Shown here piece by piece: positions 1-12,857 of a stretch of 64,000 bases of DNA (position 1 is the first letter of the stretch; the number at the start of each line of letters is the position of its first letter). Below the pieces are notes generated by a model. That model saw nothing but the letters and a program-made list of their open reading frames with translations, was not told where the DNA came from and ran no database searches. A program made the translations under genes and the position numbers. The DNA is taken from NCBI GenBank assembly GCA_963719005.1, contig CAVRAR010000016.1, positions 1 to 64,000 on the forward strand. The letters are read 5' to 3'. This DNA comes from G963675935 sp963719005. GTDB lineage: Bacteria > Planctomycetota > Planctomycetia > Pirellulales > Thermoguttaceae.

Positions 1-3000
1 GCCGCAGCCCTGATAACCGGCGGGTTGGTTGAAGTAGAGGGTGCCGCCGGAAGCGATGCTGGCGCCGCACGACGCTTGGATCGAGCCGTCGATTTCCAGC
101 GTGCCGCCGTTGACGGTCGTCGAACCGCTGTACAAATTGACGCCCGACAACAGCAATGCGCCGCCGCCGTCCTTGACCAGGTTCAGCTTGCCCGTGCCGC
201 TGCCCTGCGTGCTGTCGCGGATCACTCCCGCATACGTGCAGTCGGCGGCGTTGTCGACCGTTAGCGTGCTGTCGGCGTTCAGGCCGGTGTTGTCGTACAG
301 TCCCTCGATCGTCGCGCGGCTGTTGCCGCTGATCGAGCCCACCGTCTGTGCGTGCCCGTTCAGCTCCAAGCGGGCGTAGCCCACCGAAGTGTTGAACGTC
401 AGCGCCGCGGAGGCGCCGATTTCGTCGTCGCCGCCAAGCTGCAAGATCGTGTTCGTGCCGTCGCCGGTCTCGCTGAAGACGACGTTGCCGGGAATGGCCA
501 CGCCGCCGCCGCTTTTCGCGGCGTAGACCGTGCCCATGATCGTCGTCGCGCCGGAGTAGGTGTTCGACGCCGACCCTTGCAGGTAGAGGCGCCGCCGCCG
601 GTCTTGCTGAACGAGCCGCCGCCGATCGAGTCGCTGATCGCGCCGGAAAGCACGGCGTAGTCGGCCGTCGAGTTCGGATTGTCGTTGACCTCGAGGGTGC
701 GGGCGCCGCCGCCGAGATTGATCGCGTTCAGGAAAGTCACCGAGTTGGTGCAGGTCGGCGAGCAGAGCCGCAGCGTGCCGACCAATTGCGCGCCGACGTT
801 GCTTCCCCAGGTAACCTGGCCGCCGCTGCCGCCGATGTTGACCGTGCAGGGACCGCCGGCGGTGGAAAAGCCGCCGCCGCCTGCGGTCATTTGAAACGAG
901 TTGCTGCCGCCGCTGCCCAAGCTCCGCGTGAACGTGCCCCCCGCCAAAGTTTCCAACATGCCGCCGTCGAGAGTCAGGAAGCCGCTGGCGGGTATGGTCG
1001 CGCCGAAATCGGCGTCCAACGCGCCGCCGGAGATGGTGGTCGAGCCGCCGAAGGTGTTCGCGCGGGTGAGGATCGCCGTTCCCGCCCCGGTCTTGTGGAT
1101 GCCGACCGAGCTGCCGCCGAGGACGACGTCGACCGTGCCGGCCTGAACGTTGTAGTCGCTGCTGCTGGTCAGCGTGCCGCTGCCGCTGAGCGTGCCGCCG
1201 CTGATTTGCAGGCCGCTGATCGACTGCGAGAAGCCGCCCAGGTTCAACGTGCCGGCGGAGATCGCGTAGTTTCCGCCGGGCAGATTCTTCAGCAACGAGA
1301 CCGTGCCCGCGCCCGTCTTGTTCAGACCGACGCTGCCGCCCAGCGCAATGTTGACCGTGCCGGCCTGAAGCTGATAAGCGGAGCTGCCGGTCAGCGTGCC
1401 GCTGCCGCTGAGCGTGCCGCCGGCGAGCGTGAGCACCCCGGCCGAGCCCATCGTCTTGCTGAGGCTGCCGAAATCAAGCGTGCCGCCGTTGACGCTGAAA
1501 TTGCCGCCGGGAAAACTGCCCGTATTGCCGCCGTAACTCAACAGGCCGGCGTTGACCACGAGATTGCCGGCGAAACTGTTCGACCCCGACATTGTCAGCG
1601 TGCCGCCGCCGTCGTTGACCAGCGTGCCGCTGCCGCCGATCTTGCCGCTGAAGCTGACCGCGTCGGAGTGATTCACGTCGAACGTGCCGGCCGAGTTGAT
1701 CGTGATGCTGCCGGTGCCGGCCACGCCGGCGGTGCCGCCGACGCCCACTTGCAGTATGCCGCCGTTGATGGTGGTCGTGCCGCCGTACTTTTCCGTGGCG
1801 GTGATGATCGCCGTCCCCACGCCGCTCTTGAGCAGACCGATCGAACTGCCGCCGCCGAGGATCATGTTGATCGTGCCCGACTGGATGTTGTAGTTGTAGC
1901 CGCTGGCGGCGGTCAAGGTGCCGCTGCCGCTGAGCGTGCCGCCGCTGAGGGTCAACGAGCCGCTCGCCATCGTCTTCGTCTGCGTGCCCAGGTCCAACGT
2001 GCCGGCGGAAATCGCGTAGGGCCCGTTGGGCGGGGCCTTGGTGAACGACACCGTTCCCGGCGTCGTCTTCGTCAGCCCGACGCTGCCGCCCAGCGCGATG
2101 CTGACGGTGCCGGCCTCGAGATCGTAGGCGCTGCTGCCGGTAATCGTGCCGCCGGTCAGCGAGCCGCCGGTCATCTGCAAGACCTTCATCGAGCGATTGC
2201 CGCTGACGTTGAGCGTGCCGCCGTTGAGCGTGTAATTGCAGTTCGGCGCGGTGCCGGTGTAGCTGAGCAGGCCGGCGTTGACCGTCAAACCGCCGGTGTA
2301 GGCGCCGACGTTGCTGCCGCTCAACGTCAAGCTGCCGGCCCCGTTCTTGACCAGCGCCAACGTGCCGCTGCCGCCGGCGTTGTCGCGGAGGTAGCCGCTG
2401 TACGACGAAGAACTGCCGGCGGCGGTGTTGACCGTCAGCGTGCCGTTGCTCGACACCGTCGTTTCCGCCTCGGTGTTTTCGATGATGCCCGCCCCGGAAA
2501 TGCCGCCGACGGTCGCGTTATTGCCGAAGACCTCCAGATGCGGACTGCTGGAAAAGGTGACGATCGTGCCGGGGGAAAACTGCGGGTTGGCGTTCTGAAC
2601 GACGACGTAGGTGCTGCCGCCGGAGATGGTGAGGTTGCCGGGAACGGCGTAGCCGGAGGTTTTCGCCAAGAAAACGGTGCCGCTGGAGATTGTCGTCGCG
2701 CCGCTATAGGTATTTCCGCTGCTGCCGCCCAGAGTCACCGTATTAGCGCCGTTGCTGACGCTAACGCCAACGTTCACCGAGCCGCTGCCGCCGATGGCGC
2801 CGTTGAACGAAAACGAAGAATACACCGCGTCGAGTTCCAGCGTGGCGTTGTCGGTAACGGGGCAAGAGGTAAAGTTCGTGTTGGTCACGTCCTGCAAGAC
2901 GAGCGTGCCGCCGTTAATGGTCGTTCCGCCGCTATAGGAAATACCGCCGAGCCAAAGGGTCTGCGTCCCGCTCCCCGTTTTCACCAGGCTCAACGCCCCG

Positions 3001-5939
3001 CAACTGCCGGAGCAGGTGTCGCGGAGCGTGCCGTTGAAGCTGAACGAACTGCCGGTGGCAGTGTTGATCGTCAGCGCGGCCGCGCCGTAGCCCGATTCAC
3101 TCCAGGTGTTTTCGACCGCGCCTTGCTCCGTAGTATCCGAGAGTCCCCCCACGGTTTGGTTGTGGCCCAGAAGCTTGATCTCCTGCCATGCGCCCGTGCC
3201 GTTAAAGGTCCACTTCGAGGTGGGTGCGATCTGGTTGTCACTCTGAATGTTGACCCACATCTGCGTGGTTCCGCCCAGATACAGGTCGCCGGGGATCGCG
3301 TAGCCGGAGACCGACGAGTTGTTCAAATAGACGTCGCCGCCGGAAATCGTGGTCGCTCCCGTGTAGGTGTTCGGCGAAGACCCGCCGATGCAGAACACGC
3401 CCGGCCCCGTCTTTGTCAAGGAGCCGCCGCCGATGCTGTCAACGATCCCGCCGTTAAGATAGACGGTGTTGCCGCCCACGACGACCGAGCGCGCCCCGCC
3501 GTTGAGGTCGATCCCGTTCTGGAAGGTCAACGCATTGCCGGACCCCGAGGCGTTGAGCATCAGCGTGCCGACGATCTTCGTGCCGACGTCGGCCGAGCCG
3601 GAACCCCAACTAAGCGTGATCGGGGTCGCCTGGCCGCCGACGTTCACCGAGAGCGGATTGGCGCCGGCGGAAAAGCCGCCGCCGCCAAGGCCCCACTGGA
3701 ACGTTGCCCCGCTGGTGCCCAGGCTCCGCGTGAAGTTCGCCACGTCGAGGACTTGCAGCATGCCGCCGTTGATGTTGATAAAACTATTCGACGGAATTCC
3801 GCTGGCGCCGCCGACGCCCGCCTGCAACACGCCGCCGGTGATGGCCGTCGTGCCGCCGTAGGTGTTGGCGCCGGACAATTTCAGAACGCCCGCCCCGCTC
3901 TTGATGATGCCGGCCGCACCGGAAATGCTGCCCGAGATCTCCGCGAAGTCGCTGTCCGTGTTCGGATTGTCATCGACCGCAATCGTCCGATCGACGCTGC
4001 CCAGCGCGAGCGAGTTCTGAAACGTGGTGGCAGCCGCGGCGCTGGTCGAGCCGAACTTGAGCGTTCCAACGAGCTTGGTGCCGACGTCGGCCGGCGCGGA
4101 GCCCCAGGTGAGCGTGTCCGGGGTGGTATGGCCGCCGATGTTGACGACCATTGCGGCGGAACCGGCGGAAAAACCGCCGCCGTTGCCGGTCCATTCGAAC
4201 GTAGTGCCCGAAGTGCCCAGGCTGCGGGTAAAGTTGACAGTGCTGCCGCCGTTGCTCTGCAAGACGCCGCCGTCGAGCGTCAAGAAACTCGCCGCGGGGA
4301 TGGCGGCGCCGATGTTCGCCTGCAACGCGCCGTTGCTGATGGTCGTGCCGCCGGTGTAGTTGGTCGCGCCGGACAGAACGGTCGTGCCCGGCCCGTTTTG
4401 CGCGATCGAGCCGCCGCTATTGATGACGCCGGCGAACGTGCTGGTCACTCCGGCCGCCGGAACGAATTGCAGCGTGCCCGGCTGCAGCATGTTCAACGTG
4501 CCGGTGAAGTTCGACGCGCCGCCGCCCAACGATAACGTGCCGGAGCAACTGATGTTGACTGTGCCGCCGCCGAACCAAGCCCCGCTGTACCCGGCGGAGA
4601 CGCCGCCGGTGGGCGAGATGTTCAACGGGCCGGCGCCGGAATTGACGGTGATATCGCCGGCGAAGTTTTGGGTGTTGTTGAGGGTGACGGTCCCCGAGCC
4701 CGCCTGGATCAATCCCCCCGGCTTCGCGCCGCCGTAGATGTTCATCACCCCGCCGCCGTCAATCGCTCCGCCGATGATCGTGTTGCCCGCCCCGTTGAAG
4801 GTCAAATCGCTGATGATCGTATGCAACGGGCCGCTAGCGGTCAGGGTTTTTCCACTGGCCACGGTCCACGCCTGCGGCCCGCCGATGAAAACGTCCGAGC
4901 TGATCGTAGCGCTCTGGTTGGCCTGGATGCCGCCGGCGGTGACGGTCAACGATCCGCCGCTGAAGGTGTAGCCGGTCGAGTTGATAGTCACGCTGTGGGC
5001 GATCACCGCACCGCTGATGGCGACGGCTCCTCCGGTACCTGCGAACGTCGCGGCGGTTTCTTGATTCTGCCACGCATACGACGAACTCCAATTGGTTCCG
5101 CCCTTCGTCCACGTCCCCGCCCCGCCGTTCCACGTGGCCGTTGCCATTGCGCCGGTGTAATAAACGGCGCCGGTGATGGAGCTTATGTCATTGTGAACTT
5201 CGATATCGCCGTAGGGAATATAATCATAGCCGTTTTGGCCTTCACCCGTACCCCAGCTATTCTTGATGATCCAGTAGCCGCCGCTTTGAACAGCCGGATC
5301 GTCGCAGTAACCGACCAGCGAAACCTCGTGATCGAAACCCCAAGGGGCCGGCCCGCGGTAATTCGTCTCCACGTCCGCCACGGAGGGATGCAAATCCCAG
5401 CTCGCCCAAATTCCGACCTCCATCGGCCCGTATAACTTTAGGTCGGCCTTCATCGTGTTGGTATCGTTCGTGAAATCGTTCAAATTGGAGGTGCTCTTCC
5501 AAACACGGTTTTCCCAGCCGCTGGCCAATGGCCAGTACGGGGCAATGCCGACATCCGGGCTTGAGGATTGATAGGGGCATTCGGTCTCCGAAACGACGCC
5601 GTGCGTGGTAAAATAGCTCAAAACAGAAGGGCCCCAACCCCCGCCGGTACTCCCCATGTCCGGATTCGTTTCCCAACAGATTTGCTGCTCGGAAACGTCG
5701 GGAACGAAGCTGGTGTCGTTACGGGTAAGCATGTACTTCGCCTCAAGGCAGGCACACGAGGAAAAATCCCAGCACGTCCCGCCAAACTGGCTCTTTATCG
5801 TCGAGTTCCAGTTCTGCCCGTTGACGTTCTGCCAGTTGAAGCTGTCGGCCAACGCACTTTGCGACGACCACCATGCACCCATCACCAACAGCACAGTGAT
5901 GTAAAAAGTCCGATAGAAGAATGCCATGTGACGTCGCAT
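1..5939 (-). CDS. Giant secreted papain-like peptidase with autotransporter-associated beta-strand repeats (3' partial)
   Basis: Residues 1-32 form a signal peptide. A papain (C1A) fold follows, with oxyanion Gln51 and nucleophile Cys56 in QFGGTCWDF, His204 in FDHEVSLVGY and Asn227 in IIKNSWG. From about residue 265 there are many Gly/Ser/Thr-rich repeats of the 'GxTTIxGGxLQ' type, the PATR/autotransporter-associated strand repeat of beta-helical passengers. A GGAG Shine-Dalgarno lies about 8 nt before the ATG. The reading frame breaks near 590 (YLQG and SNTYSG continue in another frame); the neighbouring paralogue has one more base there. The gene runs off the left edge, so a C-terminal dockerin/PEP-CTERM like the paralogue's is expected but not seen. 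Likely role: a cell-surface or exported adhesin-like protease (inference). Confidence 0.85.
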
Positions 5940-6118
5940 AAGTGAAACTCCATTCCGAAAAAACAGGCGGCAAAGAATTCAACGATTACTCAACGGATGT
6001 CAAGTCACACTGATGATGTCTAACACAACGGTAGCGCCCTCACCGCAGCGAATAGCTCGCCGACACGGAGGCTATACGGCCCCACGATTTTCATTACCTC
6101 CACCCCCGCAATCAGAGA

Positions 6119-9100
6119 CTACTTCCGTTTCCTCCAGCCGTAGACCAACAATCCCAACAGGGCGGCGGCCAAGAGCGAGAGCGTGCCGGGCTCGGGCACC
6201 GACGATAGACCTGAGACTGCTGGCAATATGCCCGTAATCTGCGGCAGACCGACGTGCGCAAACAAAATGTCGCGATCCAGCCCGTCCACGACGCCGTCAT
6301 GGTTCGCGTCCCCCTGCTGCCACGCCGTCCCGCTAAAGGCGTTCGCAAACCAAATCGCCTTGTCCTGATCGTCCACCACCCCGTCCAAGTTGAAATCGCC
6401 CGGATACGTCGCCATCACCTTCACCTGGTCCGTCGCGGTGTCGTCGATGCACCCCAACGTCAGCCCCGTCGCCAACGCCGTCGAATCGCGGAACTGACCG
6501 ACGTCCCAGTGGCCGCCGTCATAACTCGCCGTCAACAACCCGGCAATCGTCGCCATAGGATCCGAAGAGCCGGCATAGTCGAACACCATCATTCCAGATT
6601 GGATGTCGGCGCCGCCGACGTTCAACACCGTACTCTGCGCGGCAGAACCGAGTTGCAGCACTCCGCCGTTGAGCGTCGTTCGGCCCGTGTACGAGTTCGC
6701 GCCGGTGAGCACCGCCAACGTCGCACCCGTCTTCGTCAAGCCGATGCCAGTGCCGGCGAGATTCGCGTCCACCCGACCGCCGCGAACGTCATAGGCCGCG
6801 TTGCTGGTCAACGTGCCCGTGCCCGTCACCGTGCCACCGCCGATCTGGAACGCCCCGATCGACGCGGAAAGCCCGCCGATCTTCAGCGTGCCGCCGTTGA
6901 TCGTGTACGGACAGGGCGTGATCGCCGCCGGGGAAGTCGGACCGGTCGGACCGCTCGGGTAGGCCAGCGGCGTGCCGGGCAACACCGTGGCGCCGCTGTA
7001 ATCGAGCGTGCCCGCGTTGACCGTCAGACCGCCGGTGTAGTTGCCGCAGTGCGACCCGATCAGCGTCAACGTGCCCGGCCCGCCCTTGACCAACGCCAGC
7101 AGGCCGGTGCTGGCGCCGTTGGCGGCGAGATCGCCGTTGCGGATGTAGCCGTTGTACGAACAGTCGCTGCTGTTGTTGATCGTCAGCGTCCCCAGGTTCG
7201 CAATGCCCGTCTCCTGCTCGGCGTTCTCGATCACCCCGTTGGTCGTGATATCGCCGATCCCCGCCAACGTCTGATTGTTGCCCAGCAATTCAAAATAGGC
7301 GGAGGCCCCGCGGAGAGGCAGGAAAGTCAGCGTGGCCGAGGAGGCGATTTGCTCGCTGCCGTTGAGGATCAGGTACGTGCTGCCCGTGTAAAGGGTGAGC
7401 GTCGTGCCGATGGTCACGTTGCCGGGAATGGCGATCGCCCCGCCCGTCTTCTGCAAGTACACCTGGCCGCGGTTGATTGTCGTGCCGCCGCCGTAATCGT
7501 TGCTCGCCGCTCCCGAAAACGCGATCGGCCCGCACTCGTCGGCAAGCGTCGTCGAACACCTTGCCGATCACCAGGCCGCCGGGGCCGCTGATCTTGCCGC
7601 TAAACGTGAGCACGCCGTTGTTCTTGGAGTTGCCCAGCTCGCTGGTCGCCGCCAGCGTGATTTGACCGGAAAACGTATCGACCGTCGCGGTGCCCTCGCC
7701 GTAGATCGACGGTTTCGCATAGCCGTCGATCGTGCCGCCCAGCCCGTTGAGCGTGATCGCGTTCGCAAAAGTCGCCGGCGCCGAGCTCGTCACGTCGCAG
7801 ACGGCTCCACTGGCGACGTTGACCGCTCCGCTGCCCAAGGCATTGCTGCCGCCAAGATACACGCCCCCGCTCAGCAGGCTCACCGGCCCGCTGAAGCTGC
7901 TGGACGCGTTCAATGCAATACTGTGCGCCGCCGTGCTTATCTGCAGCGTCCCCAAACCGCTAATCGGGCCGTTGCAGCCCACGCAACTGCTCGCGCAGTT
8001 GAAATACAAGGTGGCGCCCGAGGCGATGCTCACGGCGGAACTCGACGAGATCGAGCCGGTGATTTGCAGCGTCCCGCCGTTGATCGTCGTCGTGCCGCTG
8101 TACGAATCGGCGTTGCTAAGCAGCAAAGTGCCGCCGCCGCTCTTCAGCAGATTCACCTTGCCCGTGCCGCTCCCCTGCGCACTGTTGCGGATCACGCCGG
8201 CAAACGTGCAATCCGCGGCGTCGTTGAGCGTCAGCGTGCTGTCGGTGTTCAAGCCGGTGTTGTCGTAGAGGCCCTCGATCACCGCATTGGCGTCGCCGCT
8301 GATGGCCGCCAACGTCTGCGTGTGCCCGTTCATATCCAAATGCGCGCCCCCCAGCGGCGCGTTGAACGTCAACACGCACGACGACGGCAGCTCGCTGTTT
8401 CCGTTCAGTTGCAGCGCCGAAACGCCGCCGTAGCCCGTCTCGATCAGCGTCACGTTGCCGGGAATGGCGATTGCTCCGCCCGTCTTCGCCGCCACCAGCG
8501 TGCCCTGGATCGTCGTCCCGCCGGAATACGCGTTCGACGCCGTGCCTTGCAGGTAGAGCGTCCCCGCGCCGGTCTTCGCCAGCGAGCCGCCGCCCAGCGA
8601 ATCGCTGATCGCCCCGGAAAACGCCGTATAATCGCCGGTCGAGTTCGGATTGTCCGCCACCTGGATCGTCCGCGCACCGCCGTTGAGATTGACCGGGTTG
8701 ACGAACGTCAGCGAACTGGTGGACCTCGTCGAGCCGAAGCTCAGCGTGCCGACGATTTGCGTGCCGACGCTGGTTCCCCACACCAACGTCGTGGGCGTCG
8801 TCTGCCCGCCGACGTTGATTGTAAACGGATTGGAGGTGGTGGAGAAGCCGCCGCCGTTGCCGGTGTAGCGGAAGGTGCCGCCGCTTGAGCCGAGGCTGCG
8901 GCTGAACGTGCCGCCGCTGGCGCTCTCATACACGCCGCCTTCCAGGCTCAAGAAGCTAGTGCTCGGCAAGTTCTCCTGCAAAACACCGGCGGCGATCGTG
9001 GTGGTGCCGTTGTAGTTGTTGCTGCCCGAAGTCAGAGCCAACAGGCCGTTGCCGGTCTTGATCAGCCCCGCCGTGCCGGTGCTGTTGAGGATCGCTCCCT

Positions 9101-11009
9101 GCATGATCGTATAGTCCGCGGCGGATGCCGGATTGTCGTCCACGTTGATCGTGCGCGTGGCCCCGTTGAGATTCACCGGGTTGCGGAAGATCGTCACGTT
9201 CTGTGAGGTCGTCGAGCCGAACATCAGCGTGCCGATGATGTTCGTGCCCACCGTGCTCCCCCAGGTGAGCGTGCCGGCGGTCGTGCTGCCGCCGACGTTG
9301 ATGGTCAGCGAGCCGGCCCCCGCCGAAAATCCGCCGCTGCCGCTGCTGCTCCACTCGAACTTGTTCGATCCCGAGGTGGCCAAACCGCGGCTGAACGTGC
9401 CGGCGCTGCTGCTGTTGGCCTGCAACACACCGCCGTTGAGGATGAGGAAGCTTGCGGCAGGCAAGCCCACGCCGCTGTCGGCCTGCAGCACGCCGCCGTC
9501 GATGGAGGTTGAAGCGCTGTAGGTATTGGTGCCGGCGAAAATCAGCGTTCCCAAGTCGGTCTTGTGGATCGTCCCCGTACCGCTGCCGCTGATCACCCCG
9601 GTCCACGTCCTCGTCAGACCGGCCGCCGTCGCCAGATACAATCCGCCCGTGGAACTGTTGACCAGATTGACCGGAACGGTTCCGTCGCCGCTGGCGTTGA
9701 AACTGCCCGCCCCCGAAAACGTGATGCTTCCCGGCGTCGCCCCGCCGGCGTTGAGCACGCCGCCGCCGTCGATCGTGCCGTTGACGTACACGTTGCCGGT
9801 GGCGTTGATCGTCAGATTGCTGATGATCGTGTGGATGCCGCCGACGGTCAGGCTCTTGCCGCTGTCGATCGTCCACGTTTGCGGGGCGCCGATGGTGACC
9901 GGCACGTTGAACGCCACGCTTTCGTGGGCGGTGATGCCGCCGTCGGTGACCGTCAACGCGCCGTTGTTGACGCCGTTGAACACGTATCCCGTCGCCCCGG
10001 CGGCGATCGTCACGCCGTGCGCGATGACCGTTCCGCTAAGGCTCATGCTGCCGCCGACGGTGTTGAACGTCGCCGAGGTCTCTTTATTCTCCCAGGCATA
10101 CGTCGGCAACGAGTTGCCGTACTGATCCACCCCCGACCAATTGCCGCCGCTGCTAACCCACGTCCCCGTCCCTCCACCCCACGTAACCGTCGCCATCGAA
10201 CCCGTGTAATAGACGGCGCCGGTGATGGCGTATAGGTGTGCCATTCCTTCGATAGAGCTATTGTACGGCACATAATAGAAGCCGGTTCCGTCTCCGCCCG
10301 TTGAACCCCAGCTATTCTTGACGATCCAGTATCCGCCTGTCGGGCAAGTGGCATCGTCGCAATATCCCTCGAGGGAGACGGAATGGTCGTCCGTAACGGG
10401 TTGAGCCTGATAATTCGCTTTTAGATCGGCCACGGACGAGTACATGTCGCTGGCATTGAAGCCGATGACCAGCGGGCCGTTGCTCTTGATCATGCTTTTC
10501 AGATTTGCGACGGAAACGGACTGATATCCCGACGACTTCCAGACGTGGTTGGTCCAACTGTCGGGAGCGGAATAGATCTTTGACAACGGCCACGGATCGC
10601 TGGGCGACGGAGTATCTTGATACGCCGTATTGGTTTCCACGGGGCAATCCGACTCAGAAACGTCGCCGTGAGTCGCAAAATAGTTCAAGATCAAGTCAAA
10701 CCCGCCTCCGCCTGCCGTGGAACCCATGTCAGGACTCGTTTCCCAGCAATTCTGCTGCTCGGAAAGATCGGGGGCGAAGCTGGTGTCGTTGCGGGTAAGC
10801 ATGTACTTCGCTTCGAGGGCGCCAGTTGGCCCAAAATCCCAACATGTCCCGCCAAATTGACTTTTTGCCAAGGTGTTCCAGTTGTAGCCGTTGACGTTCC
10901 GCCAATCGAAGCTATCGGCCGAGAGAGATTGGGACGACAAAATCGCGGTCGCCGCTAGGAGAGCAACCATCAAGGAGGCTCGATAAGAAACTGCATGGCC
11001 ATGCATCAT
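6119..11009 (-). CDS. Giant secreted papain-like peptidase with beta-strand repeats, dockerin and PEP-CTERM anchor
   Basis: Paralogue of the gene at 1-5939, 180 bp downstream of it in map order. Signal peptide, then a C1A papain domain (Cys in QFGGTCWDF, His in DDHSVSLEGY, Asn in WIVKNSWG), a long array of autotransporter-associated strand repeats, two dockerin-like calcium loops (GDFNLDGVVD and GDANHDGVVD), and a C-terminal PEP-CTERM signal: VPEPGTLSLLAA, a hydrophobic helix and RKRK. PEP-CTERM tails are processed by exosortases, so the protein is expected at the envelope or in exopolymer. One frameshift near 7560 splits it. Start chosen at 11009 (ATGATG) because AAGGA lies 6 nt upstream; an in-frame ATG at 11036 is possible. 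About 1,630 residues. Confidence 0.87.
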
Positions 11010-11579
11010 CAAGATCCTTTGGAAGAAGAACGGCACAAGACAGTAGGGCGCAGCGGCGTACCTTCAGAATCACGCGGCCTGGGGAAGAAAAAAAACGCTC
11101 CCCGTAGCGCAGCGGTTTTCGTGCTGCGCATACCGAGACGACGACGTATAAAGATGTGGCGCATTGTTCCGGAGAATCGTGGAGAACGCACGCTGGCAAA
11201 TGACCAAAGGCTGCTACATGGAGTCATCCATGAGCGGACGCCGCCTTTAGTCAGTCGGGAGATGCTGCCCCAATATTACAGACCCGGTGCCCTCGCCCTC
11301 CAATTTATACGCATTTGCAATTTCCGTCAATACCCCTGGGAAGTTTTGTCGCGTGGAGAGAACGCGAGCATCCAATCATAGCCGCGAGCGTTGCAACGCA
11401 CCCTCCTGAGGACCTACTTTTTGACAGGTCGCGTGGGCTTTTTTGACACGTCGCGCGAACGGCGACGCCGTGCCAACCTGCACAAATGCACGATTGAGCA
11501 ACTGGCGTCAACACGTGCGGCGGGCTTGAGAGGATCGCACGGCAAGGCTTGCGAGGTCGCAGGCCGGGACGAGCCGAGC
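11010..11579. other. Intergenic region upstream of the giant PEP-CTERM protein
   Basis: No gene is supported here. On the minus strand two near-identical boxes (CGCGACsTGTCAAAAA) lie at 11417..11433 and 11438..11455, 22 bp apart, about two helical turns. They lie some 400 bp before the gene starting at 11009 and just after the stop of the gene at 11580, so they could be operators or a repeat. Nothing else was recognised. Confidence 0.4.
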
Positions 11580-12848
11580 TTACTTGGCCGCCGCCGGCAA
11601 CGTCTTGACCTCGTCGGGGCTCATTTTCTGGACGTGAAGATCGGCGTAGATGACGTGGAAGCGGTTAGCGCCGGTGGGTTTGTACCAGAAGATGGGCCGA
11701 TTCGGCGTCCCCAATTTCACGCCGGCGCCGGCGTAGTGCGCGTCATTCTCCGGCTTCAACGCCATGTAGAAGAGGATACCCTGCATGTATTTCTGTTCGA
11801 GAGGCAGGGTCGAGAGGACGACCTCGGCAGCTTGCTCGTCGCCGGACGCCGCAATCGCGTCGATATCGGGTTCCGCGATTGCTTCGAGAGCATCCATCAC
11901 CTCTCGATTCACTCCGAGTTTTGTCGGGAACATGCCCTTTCGCTGTTCGGCGACGGCACGCAAGGTCTGGATCAGCCCATCCTCGAGAGGCAGGCCCACA
12001 TCCATCGTCTGGCATAGATAGCCCGGCGGCGGTTCGAGGCTAAACAGCGACGGATCCAAGTCTAGGTCGTAACGGAAGTCGTTCAAGACGCCGCGGGCTT
12101 TCATCGCCGGCATGTTCAGTTCGATGCGGACGGGTTTGGCAGTTCGCGGATCGGCCCAAAGAGTCATGTCGCCCATGGAACAACGCACAAAGAAGCCGAC
12201 GACCTTCTGGCCGTCAATCTGCTTCTTGCCAATTGGCGTGACCTTGCCGGTACGGCTGCGTCCTTCGCGCACAAAGCACCGCATCATCTCAAACATACAC
12301 GCCATCGGATTCTTGACTTGGTCCTTGATCTTCGCGCTGTCAACGAGGACGGCCACTTTCTGCGTGCGCAGCAGCACAATGCCCTTGGCCGTTTCGTAAT
12401 CGGCAATAATGACCATGTCGCCGTAGTTGTCGCCCTTTCGGGCGCCCTCGATGCGCTGACGCGAGGGAGCCAGAAAAGAGCCTTTTGCCCTCATGGTAAC
12501 GGCTCGGTCTTTGCCGGTCATCTCCATGGTCATGTCGAACGTAGCGCTCTGGAGGTGCTCCAGCACGTAGGCGACGTTTGCGAATGCGATGTTCGACGGA
12601 CCCGCGAGCCAAGAGACGAAGAACCCCACGGCGACCAGAATCGACGCGGCAGCGGCGATCCTGGCGATTCGGCGCATCTTCTCCGCGCGTTTTTTCGCCG
12701 ACAGCGGAACGGCGCGCATTTCGAGGCCGGCAGCCAGCGCACGAGCAACCGCTTCCGGCGGCGGCCCCGGGGGGACCGGCAGGCAGCGGAGCGCTGCGGT
12801 GGCGCGGTCGAGGAAATCGTCGGTAGCGCTGTTTTGCCGATCTTCCAC
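11580..12848 (-). CDS. Membrane-anchored anti-sigma-like protein with LolA-like periplasmic domain
   Basis: 422 residues. The N-terminal 60 residues are cytoplasmic and charged. One transmembrane helix (about residues 62-82, AASILVAVGFFVSWLAG) follows, then a periplasmic region resembling LolA/LolB-like lipid-binding folds (AFANVAYVLEHLQSATFDM start, then beta strands with PRTAKPVRIEL). The start lies 9 bp after the stop of the ECF sigma factor, so the two are probably co-translated. In Planctomycetota such pairs are common, and the membrane protein is presumed to hold the sigma factor. No ZAS zinc-binding anti-sigma motif is visible, so the anti-sigma role is inferred from position and topology only. 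No frameshifts. Confidence 0.65.
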   Translation of the reverse strand: MEDRQNSATDDFLDRATAALRCLPVPPGPPPEAVARALAAGLEMRAVPLSAKKRAEKMRRIARIAAAASILVAVGFFVSWLAGPSNIAFANVAYVLEHLQSATFDMTMEMTGKDRAVTMRAKGSFLAPSRQRIEGARKGDNYGDMVIIADYETAKGIVLLRTQKVAVLVDSAKIKDQVKNPMACMFEMMRCFVREGRSRTGKVTPIGKKQIDGQKVVGFFVRCSMGDMTLWADPRTAKPVRIELNMPAMKARGVLNDFRYDLDLDPSLFSLEPPPGYLCQTMDVGLPLEDGLIQTLRAVAEQRKGMFPTKLGVNREVMDALEAIAEPDIDAIAASGDEQAAEVVLSTLPLEQKYMQGILFYMALKPENDAHYAGAGVKLGTPNRPIFWYKPTGANRFHVIYADLHVQKMSPDEVKTLPAAAK

Positions 12849-12857
12849 TTGTGGTCC

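Noticed and set aside
786..4535. A 1,249-codon open frame on the plus strand, opposite the giant peptidase
   Set aside because: Arg/Ala/Gly-rich composition typical of the antisense of GC-rich repeats; no domains, and the minus strand has a signal peptide and papain motifs.
6254..7591. A 445-codon plus-strand open frame with many Arg and Ala
   Set aside because: Antisense shadow of the PEP-CTERM protein; no start signal or protein-like features.
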